Positions 1 through 9,216 of a DNA stretch of 64,000 nt are shown here, piece after piece. The stretch spans positions 40,338-104,337 of the forward strand of contig MELC01000019.1 of the NCBI GenBank assembly GCA_001767455.1, written 5' to 3'. Position numbers and translations under genes: made by a program. How positions within the stretch are numbered: the stretch's first letter is position 1; each line of letters opens with the position of its first letter. The DNA comes from Acidobacteria bacterium RIFCSPLOWO2_12_FULL_66_21 (GTDB lineage: Bacteria > Acidobacteriota > Vicinamibacteria > Vicinamibacterales > 2-12-FULL-66-21). The notes beneath the pieces were generated by a model. That model was not told the origin of the DNA and ran no database searches. It saw nothing but the letters and a program-made list of their open reading frames with translations.

Positions 1-809
1 GCGTCAATGCCAACTACAACGCCGACCGCTACGGCGTGATGCTCGAGAACATGATGACCGGCGGCAATTTCAAGCCCGAGATCGGATATGTGCGCCGCGA
101 CAACTTCCGCAAGAGCCGCCTGGCGCTGCGCTTCAGCCCGCGGCCGACGCGCATCAGGAGCGTGCGGAAGTTCACCTACGAGGTCCAGGGCGTCTATTAC
201 GAGACGCTCGCCGGGGTGAAGGAGACGCGCGACGTCGAGTTCACTTTTCAGACCGAGTTCCAGAGCAGCGAGCGCATCCAGGTGAGCTACCTGGACACGT
301 TCGAGCTGCTCACGTCGCCGTTGCGCCTGGCGCGCGGCGTCACCGTGCCTCCGGGCGGCTACTATCTGCGCACGCTGACGGCCCAGACGACGATCGGCCA
401 GCAGCGCGCCATCTCGGGCGACATTTCCGTCGAGCACGGCCCGTTCTACTCCGGCGATCGCACCGCGTTCGGCTTCACCGGCGCGCGAGTCAAGCTGAAC
501 GCCCACCTCGCGTTCGAGCCCGGGATCCAGATCAACCGCGTCACACTGCCATTCGGCTCATTCAACACCGCGCTGGTGAGCACGCGCACGACATACGCGA
601 TCACGCCGATGATGTTCCTCAGCGGGCTCGTGCAGTACAACTCGAGCAACAACGCGTTCAGCACGAACGTGCGTCTGCGGTGGGAATACCGGCCCGGCAG
701 CGAGCTCTTCGTGGTCCTGAACGAAGGCCGCCACACCCGCCGTGGCGGTTTCCCGCACCTGGAGAACCGGTCGTTTGTCGTGAAGGTGAACCGCCTGCTG
801 CGATTCTAG
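1..809 (+). CDS. DUF5916-type outer-membrane barrel protein, C-terminal part (5' end outside window)
   Basis: The reading frame is open to the first base of the window, so this is the C-terminal part of a larger gene. The visible 269 residues alternate hydrophobic and polar positions and are rich in aromatic residues, as in an outer-membrane beta-barrel, and end in Leu-Arg-Phe with an aromatic last residue. The near-terminal motif WEYRPGSELFVV matches WEWRPGSTLYVV near the end of the DUF5916 gene at 3245-5908, so the two are paralogues. The family has an N-terminal CBM9-like domain and a C-terminal barrel; only the barrel is in view. It converges on the SMP-30 gene with one base between the stops. 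Substrate unknown. Confidence 0.75.
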   Translation, partial: VNANYNADRYGVMLENMMTGGNFKPEIGYVRRDNFRKSRLALRFSPRPTRIRSVRKFTYEVQGVYYETLAGVKETRDVEFTFQTEFQSSERIQVSYLDTFELLTSPLRLARGVTVPPGGYYLRTLTAQTTIGQQRAISGDISVEHGPFYSGDRTAFGFTGARVKLNAHLAFEPGIQINRVTLPFGSFNTALVSTRTTYAITPMMFLSGLVQYNSSNNAFSTNVRLRWEYRPGSELFVVLNEGRHTRRGGFPHLENRSFVVKVNRLLRF

Positions 810-1811
810 TTACTTCGCCCGACCCTGGTAACCCGGCGTCAGTAACTGAACCTTCCACGCGGCACCGCGCCCGACGATGTAGAGGGTCTTCTTGTCGGCG
901 CCCGCGAACGCGATGTTCTGGGGCGCTCTCGAGACAGGGATCGTGCCGAGGTGAGCGCCCTTCGCATCGAAGACCTGCACGCCGGCGGTGGTCGCGGCGT
1001 AGACTCGCCCTTCCTGGTCGATCGCCAGTCCATCCGCGCCGCTGCGCACGCCCTGGGCGTTTGACGTGACCCCCTCGTACTTCGCGAAGTCGCGACGTCG
1101 GCGCACCGTTCCGTCCGGGTTGATGTCGAAGGCAATCATGTACTCGCCAACCGTGTTGTTCACGTACAGGGTCTGCTCGTCCGGGCTGAGCTGAATCCCG
1201 TTCGGACGTTCGATGCCTTCGGCAATCCTGATGGCCTTGCCCCCAGGAGGAATGTAGTAGACCGAGGGGGGCAGCGGTGGAGTCGCCGGCGGCGCCGGGA
1301 CCGCCCCAGGCGCGATCGGCTGAGCGGCGTTGGGCCCGGGCTCGGTGAAATACACGCCGCCCTTCCTGTCGATAACGAGATCGTTCGGGCGGCCGAACGG
1401 CTTGCCGTCGAAATTGTCGGCAAGAACCGCTTCGCTTCCCTTCGGGTAGATCACACCGACTTTCGTGTCCCCCGGCGTGGTCTGTACCGCGATCAAACGG
1501 CCCTTCGTGTCGAAGGCCAGGCCGTTGGCGCCGTTCGTGTTCTCGAGGAAGGTGGACGTGCGTCCGTCCGCGTCGATCCTCGTGATGCGGTTCGCGTTGG
1601 TCTCGGTGAAGATCAGGCTGCCGTCCGAGAGCGCGATCGGGCCTTCGGTGCCCGTGAACCCGTCCTTGATCACCTGGACACGCGTTCCGGCGGTGACAAC
1701 GCCCGGGATGCCGCCCGCCACGGTGTCCGCCGGGGGCGGCTGCGGCTGCCCGACTGCCGTCAGGCCGCAAGCCAGGCACGCCCCCACCACCAACGTTGCT
1801 GTTGACCTCAT
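810..1811 (-). CDS. SMP-30/gluconolactonase/LRE family protein, secreted
   Basis: A 333-residue six-bladed beta-propeller of the SMP-30/gluconolactonase family, whose members are metal-dependent lactonases or sugar-lactone hydrolases. Conserved metal-site segments are visible: TEGP near the start of the propeller, RPNDLVID and RPNGIQLSPD in the middle, and ADGLAID further on (Glu, Asn and Asp ligands). The N-terminus MRSTATLVVGACLACG is a signal peptide; Val-Gly-Ala-Cys could be a weak lipobox, so periplasmic or lipid-anchored. I chose the ATG at 1811 over an in-frame GTG two codons upstream; neither has a strong ribosome site. It is divergent from the PQQ-propeller gene across about 108 bp. 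The substrate cannot be deduced. Confidence 0.85.
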   Translation of the reverse strand: MRSTATLVVGACLACGLTAVGQPQPPPADTVAGGIPGVVTAGTRVQVIKDGFTGTEGPIALSDGSLIFTETNANRITRIDADGRTSTFLENTNGANGLAFDTKGRLIAVQTTPGDTKVGVIYPKGSEAVLADNFDGKPFGRPNDLVIDRKGGVYFTEPGPNAAQPIAPGAVPAPPATPPLPPSVYYIPPGGKAIRIAEGIERPNGIQLSPDEQTLYVNNTVGEYMIAFDINPDGTVRRRRDFAKYEGVTSNAQGVRSGADGLAIDQEGRVYAATTAGVQVFDAKGAHLGTIPVSRAPQNIAFAGADKKTLYIVGRGAAWKVQLLTPGYQGRAK

Positions 1812-1919
1812 GCGCACATTGTACAGGGGTCGAGAGGTGTTGCGCTCTCCGGCGCATCGCAGTTACTCTCCGCAGACACAAATCGAAGGGTCTCCGAGAA
1901 GCACACCTCAGGGGGGTTC

Positions 1920-3248
1920 ATGAGGATCGCGACACGCATCACCTGGCTGGCCGTTACGCTCGCGGTTTCCCTGCTGGGCGCCTCGGCGTCCGCGGAGAAC
2001 TGGCCGCAATGGCGCGGGCCTGCCGGTACCGGCGCATCCAGCGAAACGCGGCTGCCCGAATCGTGGAGCGACACCCGGAACATTGCGTGGAAAACGCGGT
2101 TGCACGGCGTCGGCGTGTCGTCGCCGATTGTGTGGGGCGATCGCGTGTTCGTCACGTCGCAGGTTGGAAGCGGCCCCAGCCAAGAGGGACCCCGGCTCGG
2201 GCAGGGCGAGGAGGCCTCTCCCGCGGAGCGGTCGCTGGGGAGCGGCGCCGCACAGGGACAGGAGGTCAGGTTTCTCATCGAGGCGCTCAATCGCGCCAAC
2301 GGGGCGCGGGCGTGGACGTTCGAGCTCGCGGCGGAAGGCACGCTGCCCTCGGTGCACGACAAGCACAACCTTGCGAGCGCGAGCCCGGTGGTCGATGGTG
2401 AGCGCGTGTACGCCGTGTTCGGCTCAGGACAGGTCGTCGCCGTGAACATGAGCGGCAGGCAGATCTGGACCCGTAATCTCGCCAAGGAGTACGCCCCCTT
2501 TGACATCAACTGGGGCGCGGCCAGCTCGCCGATCCTGCACCGCGGATCGCTCATCGTCGTGTGCTACCACGACAGCGCGTCCTACCTGCTGGCGCTCGAC
2601 GCCCGCACGGGCAAGCCACTGTGGAAGACGGATCGCCCCAAGGGTGTGCTCTCCTACAGCACCCCCGTCGTCGTGCCCGGTCCCCAAAGCGACGAGCTGA
2701 TCGTGAACTCCAGCGAGGGCATCGAATCCTACGACCCGGCGACCGGCGGGGCGCTCTGGCACTTCGACGAACCGAGCCGGTTTCCGATTCCGGTGGCGAT
2801 GCATCACGACGGCGTCATTTATCTCTCTCGCGGGTACCGCAGCGGTCCGTATGCGGCGATCCGTCCGGGCGGGCGCGGCGACATTTCGAAGACGCACGTC
2901 GTGTGGCGCGTGCCGACGGGCGCCCCGTACATCTCGTCGCTCGTCTACTACGACGGGCTGCTCTACATGGCGGGTGACGTCGGCGTGATTACCTGTGTAG
3001 ATGCCAAAACCGGTGCGCAGGTCTGGCGCCAGCGTCTCGGCGGCATCTACACGGCGTCTCCCGCCGCGGGCGATGGCAAGATCTACCTGCTCGGTGAATC
3101 GGGTGAGACCCTGGTTCTGCGCGCGGGGCGCACGCCAGAGGTGCTCGCGCGCAACAGGATCGACGGCCGTCTCCTCGCGTCGCCGGCGATCTCCGGCGGC
3201 CGCATTTTCCTTCGCACCGACGACCATGTGGTCGCCATCGGCCGGTGA
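1920..3248 (+). CDS. PQQ-like beta-propeller repeat protein, secreted
   Basis: A 442-residue protein with an N-terminal signal peptide cleaved near SASA, followed by WPQWRGPAGTG, the usual opening of PQQ-like (BamB-type) eight-bladed propellers of planctomycetes and acidobacteria. Blade motifs such as GKPLWKTDRP, GGALWHFDEP and GAQVWRQRLGG recur through the chain. Members are extracytoplasmic scaffolds or quinoprotein-like proteins; no active-site set proving a PQQ enzyme is visible, so 'propeller of unknown ligand' is the honest call. A run of G (1911-1916) lies just before the ATG. The stop overlaps the GTG start of the DUF5916 gene by 4 bp, indicating translational coupling. Confidence 0.85.
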   Translation: MRIATRITWLAVTLAVSLLGASASAENWPQWRGPAGTGASSETRLPESWSDTRNIAWKTRLHGVGVSSPIVWGDRVFVTSQVGSGPSQEGPRLGQGEEASPAERSLGSGAAQGQEVRFLIEALNRANGARAWTFELAAEGTLPSVHDKHNLASASPVVDGERVYAVFGSGQVVAVNMSGRQIWTRNLAKEYAPFDINWGAASSPILHRGSLIVVCYHDSASYLLALDARTGKPLWKTDRPKGVLSYSTPVVVPGPQSDELIVNSSEGIESYDPATGGALWHFDEPSRFPIPVAMHHDGVIYLSRGYRSGPYAAIRPGGRGDISKTHVVWRVPTGAPYISSLVYYDGLLYMAGDVGVITCVDAKTGAQVWRQRLGGIYTASPAAGDGKIYLLGESGETLVLRAGRTPEVLARNRIDGRLLASPAISGGRIFLRTDDHVVAIGR

Positions 3249-5908
3249 GCGCGCCGACGGGTCAGCTCGCCAGGAAGACGCCGGCCGTTCTGTCACTTGT
3301 CTTCTGCTGTCTTCTCATCGCGCCTCCGGCCGTCGGCGCCCAGACAGCGAGCGCGAAGGATCATCTGCGGGCGACCGCGATGCGGTTGCCGTCCGGAGCC
3401 GCCATTCGCCTCGACGGGCGCCTCGATGAGCAGGTCTGGCGCGCAGGCACGCCGCTCACAGAGTTCGTCCAGAAGGAGCCGAACGAAGGGGCGCCTCCGA
3501 CCGAGCGTATGGAGGTCCGTTTTGTGTACGACGACGGTGCGCTGTTCGTCGGCGCTCGCATGTACAGCCGGACCGGCGCTGCCGGAATTCAGGCGCCGCG
3601 CGGCCGGCGCGATGAAGTCGAGCAGACGGAGTATCTGCTGATTGCGCTCGACACGTATCTCGATCGGCGCACGGCGTACTGCTTTGGCGTGACCGCGTCG
3701 GGCGTCCGCCTCGACCACTATCATTCAACCGATTCCGAGTCGAATACCGATGCAGGGTTCGATCCGGTCTGGCAGGCGCGAACCCAGATCGATGGAGAGG
3801 GATGGACCGCGGAACTGTGGATCCCGTTTTCGCAGCTTCGCTTCAATGAATCGTCCGGGCAGACCTGGGGACTGAACATCCACCGGCGGACGCCGACGCG
3901 AAACGAGGACGACTACTGGGCGGTGATCCCGCGGACGGAACGTGCCTGGGCCTCGCGCTTTGGTGAACTGGTCGGCATCGACCTCATCAGGTCCCCGCGC
4001 CGGGTCGAATGGCTCCCGTACTTTGCTGGGGGGGCGACGGTGACCGGTCAGCCGGACACGCAGAACCCGTTTGACGATGGAACGAACCTGACCAGGAGCG
4101 TGGGTCTCGACGCCAGAGTGGGAATCGGCCCGAGCCTGACACTGGATGCGACGATCAATCCCGATTTCGGGCAGGTGGAGGCCGATCCTGCGGAAGTGAA
4201 TCTCTCGAATTTCGAGACGATTTTCAGCGAGCGGCGGCCCTTTTTTACGGCGGGAAGCCAGTTGTTCACCGGGGGCGCCAACAACTACTTCTACTCGCGC
4301 CGTATCGGTGCGGTGCCCACGCAGTCTGCGTCGGGCGACTACGTTGACCAGCCTCGCACCGCCACGATCCTCGGCGCCGCGAAGCTCACCGGCCGCCTCG
4401 CCTCAAGGCGGTCGGTGGGGATCGTCGCGGCCGTGACTGATGAAGAGCACGCGCGGACCTTCGATCGTGCGACCGGCGCGTTCGGCAGCGTGGCCGTGGC
4501 GCCGAGGAGCGTATGGATTGTGACGCGCGCACTGCAGGAATTCGGGCCAGCCGGTTCGACCGCCGGGTTCATGTTCACAGGCGTCCATCGCGACGTCGGC
4601 CCCGGTGCGCCCTTGGCCGCGCTCCTGACGCGGAACGCGTTCAGTCTGAGCGCCGATTCGGTGTGGCGGCTGCGCGGAGGCGAGTACCAGATTTCGACCG
4701 ACGCCGGGTTGACGCACGTGGATGGGGACGGCGCGGCCATCCTGCGGGTCCAGCGCGCAAGTCCGAGGTATTTCCAGCGGCCCGACGCGACGCACGTGAA
4801 GCTCGACCCGAACCGAACGTCCATGAATGGCGGCCGCGGGGACCTGACGGTGGAACGGCTCAATGGCAGGCATTGGCTATGGGCGGCTGCGCTCCGCATC
4901 GAGTCTCCGGAGCTGGAACACAACGACACCGGACGTTTGACAAGCGGCGACGGCATTCAGATTCGGGATCCCGGCATCACGTACCGCGAAACCCGGCCAG
5001 GACGGATATTCCGGAGCTACAGCATCACGGGCAGCACGAACCATGAATGGACCTTCGGCGGCGATCGGACGTCGAGCCGCGTGCGAACCGACTTCGAGAG
5101 TACGTGGAAGAACTTCTGGAGAACGACACTCTCCGCCACCCTGGATTTTCGAGGGTACAACTGGCAACTGACGCGAGGCGGACCTTTGATGGGAACGCCT
5201 CGAGGCTGGACGTGGCAGGGACGGCTCCAGAACCGGAGCGGCGCGCAGACCGTGTGGGACGCCACCGTTCAGTACAAGTCCGACGAATCCGGAGGCGTCA
5301 CGCGGCACCTCGACGGCCAGCTCGCGTTTCACCCCCGCCCGAGTTGGCGGCTGTCGGTCAGTCCCGTGTACCAACGCGAGATCAATCCCCGGCAGTACGT
5401 GACAACGCGCAGCGGGGGCCGAACGGAAACGTACGACAGCCGCTACATCTTTGCGCTCATCGACCGGACCACGCTGTCCACCCAGGGGCGCTTGAACTAC
5501 ACGTTCAAACCTGACCTGACCCTGGACCTGTACGCGGAGCCGTTCGTGGCGAGCGGCCGCTACGACAACTTCGGGGAGTTGCTGGCGGCACGAAGCCGAT
5601 TTCTGCGCGCCTACGGTACCGACGGTACGACGATTGAGACTCGGTCCGACGGCAGTCGAATCGTTCGCGACGGTCCCGAGACGTTCATGATGGGGAATCA
5701 GGACTTCACCATCCGTTCGTTCCGCAGCACTGTGGTTCTTCGATGGGAATGGCGGCCCGGCAGCACCCTGTACGTGGTCTGGCAGCAGGACCGCTCAGAT
5801 TCGCGGCCAATCGGCAGTCACGTGAGCGTCGGCGACCTACTGGGATCGTTCGGCGCACCGGGTACCAACTTCTTCGCGATCAAGGCGAGTGTCTGGCTCG
5901 CGCGATAG
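3245..5908 (+). CDS. DUF5916 / CBM9-like domain outer-membrane protein
   Basis: An 887-residue secreted protein. After a signal peptide (to about residue 34, ending VGAQ) comes a carbohydrate-binding family-9-like beta-sandwich (about 50-220, with AIRLDGRLDEQVW and VRFVYDDGALFVGARMY), then the DUF5916 barrel region (about 240-887, with DATINPDFGQVEADPAEVN and ERRPFF, hallmarks of the family). The end WEWRPGSTLYVVWQQDR parallels the paralogue truncated at the left edge. Start is GTG at 3245, overlapping the stop of the propeller gene (GTGA), so the two are co-translated. Family members are outer-membrane proteins of unknown substrate, sometimes annotated as hydrolase or TonB-dependent-like. 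No catalytic function is claimed here. Confidence 0.85.
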   Translation: MSAPTGQLARKTPAVLSLVFCCLLIAPPAVGAQTASAKDHLRATAMRLPSGAAIRLDGRLDEQVWRAGTPLTEFVQKEPNEGAPPTERMEVRFVYDDGALFVGARMYSRTGAAGIQAPRGRRDEVEQTEYLLIALDTYLDRRTAYCFGVTASGVRLDHYHSTDSESNTDAGFDPVWQARTQIDGEGWTAELWIPFSQLRFNESSGQTWGLNIHRRTPTRNEDDYWAVIPRTERAWASRFGELVGIDLIRSPRRVEWLPYFAGGATVTGQPDTQNPFDDGTNLTRSVGLDARVGIGPSLTLDATINPDFGQVEADPAEVNLSNFETIFSERRPFFTAGSQLFTGGANNYFYSRRIGAVPTQSASGDYVDQPRTATILGAAKLTGRLASRRSVGIVAAVTDEEHARTFDRATGAFGSVAVAPRSVWIVTRALQEFGPAGSTAGFMFTGVHRDVGPGAPLAALLTRNAFSLSADSVWRLRGGEYQISTDAGLTHVDGDGAAILRVQRASPRYFQRPDATHVKLDPNRTSMNGGRGDLTVERLNGRHWLWAAALRIESPELEHNDTGRLTSGDGIQIRDPGITYRETRPGRIFRSYSITGSTNHEWTFGGDRTSSRVRTDFESTWKNFWRTTLSATLDFRGYNWQLTRGGPLMGTPRGWTWQGRLQNRSGAQTVWDATVQYKSDESGGVTRHLDGQLAFHPRPSWRLSVSPVYQREINPRQYVTTRSGGRTETYDSRYIFALIDRTTLSTQGRLNYTFKPDLTLDLYAEPFVASGRYDNFGELLAARSRFLRAYGTDGTTIETRSDGSRIVRDGPETFMMGNQDFTIRSFRSTVVLRWEWRPGSTLYVVWQQDRSDSRPIGSHVSVGDLLGSFGAPGTNFFAIKASVWLAR

Positions 5909-6038
5909 ACGGCGGCAGAGAAGCCATGACGGCGTCCCTGGCCGGTTGACCGTCCTGTTGTCGCCGACTCGATTTGCGCGTAGGCTGGTCCATCTCGCGG
6001 GCTGATGGGACGCCTGGCGGCGGGGAGGAGAGGCTCTG

Positions 6039-7103
6039 ATGAAACGCCACGTTCTTGCGATTAGCGCGGCCGCGGCGGCCCTGGCGACGGCCGTGCTTCC
6101 GACGCGAGCGCAGCAGTCATCGATCCGGCTCAGGGATTTCGCGATGGCGGGCGGCCAGTACTACCTCAGGGTCCCCGAGTTCGTCGCCGCCGCGAAGGCC
6201 ACGTTCCTGAGAGATGGGGATCGGGTGATCGGTGTCGTCGGCGACGGTGTGACCAAGGCGTATCCGGCAGCGGCCGTCACCTGGCACCACGGGGTGGAGG
6301 ATCGCATTGGCAGGCTGCCCGTCTTCGTTACGTGGTGAAACCGCTGCAACACGGCCCTCGTGTTCAGGGCCGAAGTCGACGGCCGCGCGCTGATGTTCTT
6401 CCACACCAATATGCGCGGCATGAATATGACGTTCGCGGACCGCGAGACCGGTACGCGCTGGCAGCAGGAGACCGGCGAGGCGTTCGACGGCCGCCTCAAA
6501 GGCAAGCGGCTCGAGGTCCATCCGTTTCTGATCACGACCTGGAAGGCGTGGCGAGATCGCCATCCAACCACGCTCGTGATGGCGCCGGTGCCTGGTCTCG
6601 AGGAGCTGTACGCGAACATGTGGCGCGAGATTCTCGGGCGGACCAGGGACCGTCCGGGCCCTCCCTCCGATCGGACGTTCCGTCCGGTCGATCCGCGTCT
6701 CCCGGCGTACGAGCCGATCGTGGGACTCGAGGCGGGGGGCGCACGTCGCGCGTATCCGCGGGCACTGCTCGCGAGGGCACAGGTAGTCAACGACCGGCTT
6801 GGCGGCGAGCCGGTACTGCTCGTGTACATCCGGAGCAATGACACAGTGACCGTGTTTTCACGCGGCGTGTCCGGGCAGATCCTGACGTTCAAGCCGGGTC
6901 GGCGTGCTGGCCGCCTGGCCGATGTGGAGACGCGGTCGCAGTGGGACTCTTACGGAACGTGCCTGGAGGGGACGCTGCGCGGCAGCCAGTTGAAGGAGCT
7001 CACCGGCAGGCCGCAGTTCTGGTGGGGATGGGCGGCCTTCGGCGAGACAGACGTCTACTCGGTGCCGGGCCGCGGCGCGCGCCCGGGCACCGTCCACAGA
7101 TAA
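6039..7103 (+). CDS. DUF3179 domain protein with in-frame TGA: probable selenoprotein (Sec100)
   Basis: A signal peptide (MKRHVLAISAAAAALA...) is followed by two DUF3179-like halves. The frame is broken only by a TGA at 6336-6338 (codon 100) and continues in the same frame to TAA at 7101-7103 (354 residues if read through). In DUF3179 proteins the segment is VTYCPLCNSAVVF; here it is VTW-TGA-NRCNTALVF, so the TGA sits exactly on the first Cys of CxxC, giving UxxC. Homology is uninterrupted on both sides (KAYPAAAVTWHHGVEDRIG before; TGTRWQQETGEAFDGRLKG and FWWGWAAFGETDVY after). A hairpin at 6348-6364 has bacterial SECIS geometry. Redox function is inferred from UxxC; the family's role is unknown. 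The alternative is a nonsense pseudogene, but no other lesion is present. Overlaps the convergent methyltransferase by 49 bp. Confidence 0.75.
6348..6364 (+). promoter_or_regulatory. Candidate bacterial SECIS hairpin
   Basis: Perfect 6-bp stem AACACG/CGTGTT closing a five-base loop GCCCT, beginning nine bases after the in-frame TGA (6336-6338). The loop starts with G, and its first base is 16 bases after the TGA, within the spacing and loop rule generally described for bacterial SECIS elements. Further weak pairing below the stem (CGCTGC with CAGGG) is possible with a C-C mismatch. Predicted by eye only, not folded computationally. Confidence 0.5.
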
Positions 7104-7675
7104 AGGATGGCACGGGGCTTCCCGCGTGGATCCAGGAAGCGGTCGACCCGATCGGGCTTCCAGTCCTTCATCGAGCCCGCGACGAAGTTGGTGACGATAC
7201 GGGCGCCGGCTTTCAGCCGTCCGGTCAGCAGCGGCTGCAGGAGGCCGCCGTTGCCCGTCAACCACGGCGCCGACTGCGGGATCACCATCGTCACGACGGT
7301 CGCCTCGGAGAGATCGATCGCGCCCTGCCGGACGAACCGGACCCGGTTCGACACGCGCGCTTTCTCCGCGTTCGCGTTCGCCTCCGCGATTCGTTTTGGG
7401 TCCGTGTCCACGCCGACGCTCCTGGCGCCGTACTTCTGCGCGGCGAGAATCGAGAGACGGCCGTTGCCGCAGCCCAGGTCGTAGACGACATCGCTTCTGG
7501 TGAGTTGCGCAAGGTCGAGCATGCGTTCCGCCACATCTCTGGGCACGAACATGAGGTGCCGGGGAACCGGGGGAAGCGGGTCGATGCGGGAACCGCCCTG
7601 CCGCGCGCCGGGAGTGCCCCGTGCGGGGCCGGCGACCAGAAGAGCCAGCGCACAGACGATCAGCTGCCAGGTCAT
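7055..7675 (-). CDS. Class I SAM-dependent methyltransferase with signal peptide
   Basis: A 206-residue protein with a Rossmann-type methyltransferase core: motif I VYDLGCGNGRLS (about residues 63-74), acidic motif II GVDTDPKRIAEANANAEKA, and motif IV-like ATVVTMVIPQ. The N-terminus MTWQLIVCALALLVAGPARG looks like a signal peptide, unusual for an enzyme needing cytoplasmic SAM, although similar 'exported' methyltransferases recur in acidobacteria and planctomycetes. Substrate unknown. It converges with and overlaps the DUF3179 gene by 49 bp and is divergent from gabD across 59 bp. Confidence 0.8.
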   Translation of the reverse strand: MTWQLIVCALALLVAGPARGTPGARQGGSRIDPLPPVPRHLMFVPRDVAERMLDLAQLTRSDVVYDLGCGNGRLSILAAQKYGARSVGVDTDPKRIAEANANAEKARVSNRVRFVRQGAIDLSEATVVTMVIPQSAPWLTGNGGLLQPLLTGRLKAGARIVTNFVAGSMKDWKPDRVDRFLDPRGKPRAILYLWTVPGRAPRPGTE

Positions 7676-7734
7676 CGGCGGAATGTTACTATTCTCGTCT
7701 GCGTCAGTGTCACCAATTCGCGAGGATTCACGTC

Positions 7735-9216
7735 ATGTTGCCCAGTGTCACACCTGCCTTCCAGCTCACCGACCCGGCCTTGCTGCGCCAGCAGTGCTAC
7801 ATCGACGGCAAGTGGGTCGATGCCGACGACAAGAGGACCATTGCGGTGCGCAACCCTGCCGACGGGCAGCAGATCGGGACGGTGCCGAACCTGGGCGCCG
7901 TCGAGACCAGACGCGCGATCGAAGCGGCGAACGCGGCCTGGCCGGCGTGGCGCGTCAGGACCGCCAAGGAGCGCGCGGCGATCCTGCGCAGATGGTTCGA
8001 CCTGATGATGGCGAATCAGGAAGACCTCGCGGTGCTGATGACGACCGAGCAGGGCAAGCCGCTCACCGAGTCGCGCGGCGAGATCGCGTATGGCGCCTCG
8101 TTCGTCGAATGGTTCGCCGAGGAAGGCAAGCGCATCTACGGCGACACCATCCCGCCGCACCAGAGCGACAGGCGCATCGTCGTCATCAAGCAGCCGATCG
8201 GCGTGTGCGCGGCGGTCACGCCGTGGAATTTTCCCAACGCGATGATCACGCGCAAGGCGGGTCCGGCGCTGGCGGCCGGCTGCACGATGATCGTCAAGCC
8301 GGCGAGCTCTACGCCCTACTCGGCGCTCGCGCTGTGCGAGCTGGGGGAGCGCGCGGGAATTCCCAGGGGCGTGCTCAACGTCGTGACCGGGGCGTCGGGC
8401 CCCATCGGCGGGGAGCTCACCACCAACCCGATCGTGCGCAAGTTCACGTTCACCGGTTCGACCGAGGTCGGCAAGCAGCTGATGGCGCAGTGCGCGGGTA
8501 CCGTCAAGAAAGTGTCGCTCGAACTCGGCGGCAACGCGCCATTCATCGTGTTTGACGATGCCGATCTCGAGGCCGCGCTCGACGGCGCGATGGCATCGAA
8601 GTTCCGCAACATGGGCCAGACCTGCGTCTGCGCCAACCGGATCTTCGTGCAGGAAGGCGTCTACGACGAGTTCGCGCGGAAGCTCGGCGCACGAGTCGCC
8701 GCGATGAAGGTCGGGGACGGTCTCGAGGACGGCGTGGTGCAGGGGCCGCTCATCGACATGGCGGCCGTGGAGAAGGTCGAAGAGCATATCGCCGATGCCG
8801 TCGGGAAGGGCGCGCGTATCGTGACCGGTGGCAAGCGCCACGCCAAAGGGGGGACATTCTTCGAGCCGACTGTGCTGGTTGATGTCACAGCCCGCATGAA
8901 GTTGGCTCATGAGGAGACGTTCGGCCCGGTGGCGCCGTTGTTCCGGTTCAGGACGGAACAGGAGCTGATCGATCTCGCCAACGATACCGAGTACGGTCTC
9001 GCGTCGTATTTCTACAGCCGCGACATCGGGCGAATCTGGCGTGTGGCCGAGGCGCTCGAGTACGGCATCGTCGGTATCAACGTCGGCGTGATTTCCACCG
9101 AGATCGCGCCGTTCGGCGGTGTCAAGGAGTCAGGAATCGGCCGCGAGGGCTCCAAGTACGGGATAGAAGAGTTCCTCGAAATCAAGTACGTCTGCATCGG
9201 CGGCATCGACAAGTGA
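7735..9216 (+). CDS. gabD: NAD(P)-dependent succinate-semialdehyde dehydrogenase
   Basis: A 493-residue aldehyde dehydrogenase of the GabD type, which oxidises succinate semialdehyde to succinate (GABA and related catabolism) in the cytoplasm. Seen: cofactor segment TPWNFPNAMITRK, FTGSTEVGKQL, the catalytic Glu motif LELGGNAPFIVF, and the catalytic Cys motif MGQTCVCANRIFV, whose two nearby Cys are typical of GabD. The C-terminal motif is GGVKESGIGREGSKYGIEE. The ATG at 7735 is preceded by GAGG at 7722-7725 and gives the usual family length; upstream in-frame codons are not conserved sequence. No GABA transaminase is adjacent, so the exact aldehyde is inferred from family similarity. Confidence 0.9.
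   Translation: MLPSVTPAFQLTDPALLRQQCYIDGKWVDADDKRTIAVRNPADGQQIGTVPNLGAVETRRAIEAANAAWPAWRVRTAKERAAILRRWFDLMMANQEDLAVLMTTEQGKPLTESRGEIAYGASFVEWFAEEGKRIYGDTIPPHQSDRRIVVIKQPIGVCAAVTPWNFPNAMITRKAGPALAAGCTMIVKPASSTPYSALALCELGERAGIPRGVLNVVTGASGPIGGELTTNPIVRKFTFTGSTEVGKQLMAQCAGTVKKVSLELGGNAPFIVFDDADLEAALDGAMASKFRNMGQTCVCANRIFVQEGVYDEFARKLGARVAAMKVGDGLEDGVVQGPLIDMAAVEKVEEHIADAVGKGARIVTGGKRHAKGGTFFEPTVLVDVTARMKLAHEETFGPVAPLFRFRTEQELIDLANDTEYGLASYFYSRDIGRIWRVAEALEYGIVGINVGVISTEIAPFGGVKESGIGREGSKYGIEEFLEIKYVCIGGIDK

Noticed and set aside
6360..7103. A separate gene starting at GTG 6360 for the second half of the DUF3179 protein
   Set aside because: It is in the same frame as the upstream half, begins in the middle of a conserved motif, and has no ribosome site; readthrough of the TGA is the simpler reading.
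7672..8910. A 412-residue minus-strand frame antisense to gabD
   Set aside because: No family features; gabD motifs on the plus strand are complete.
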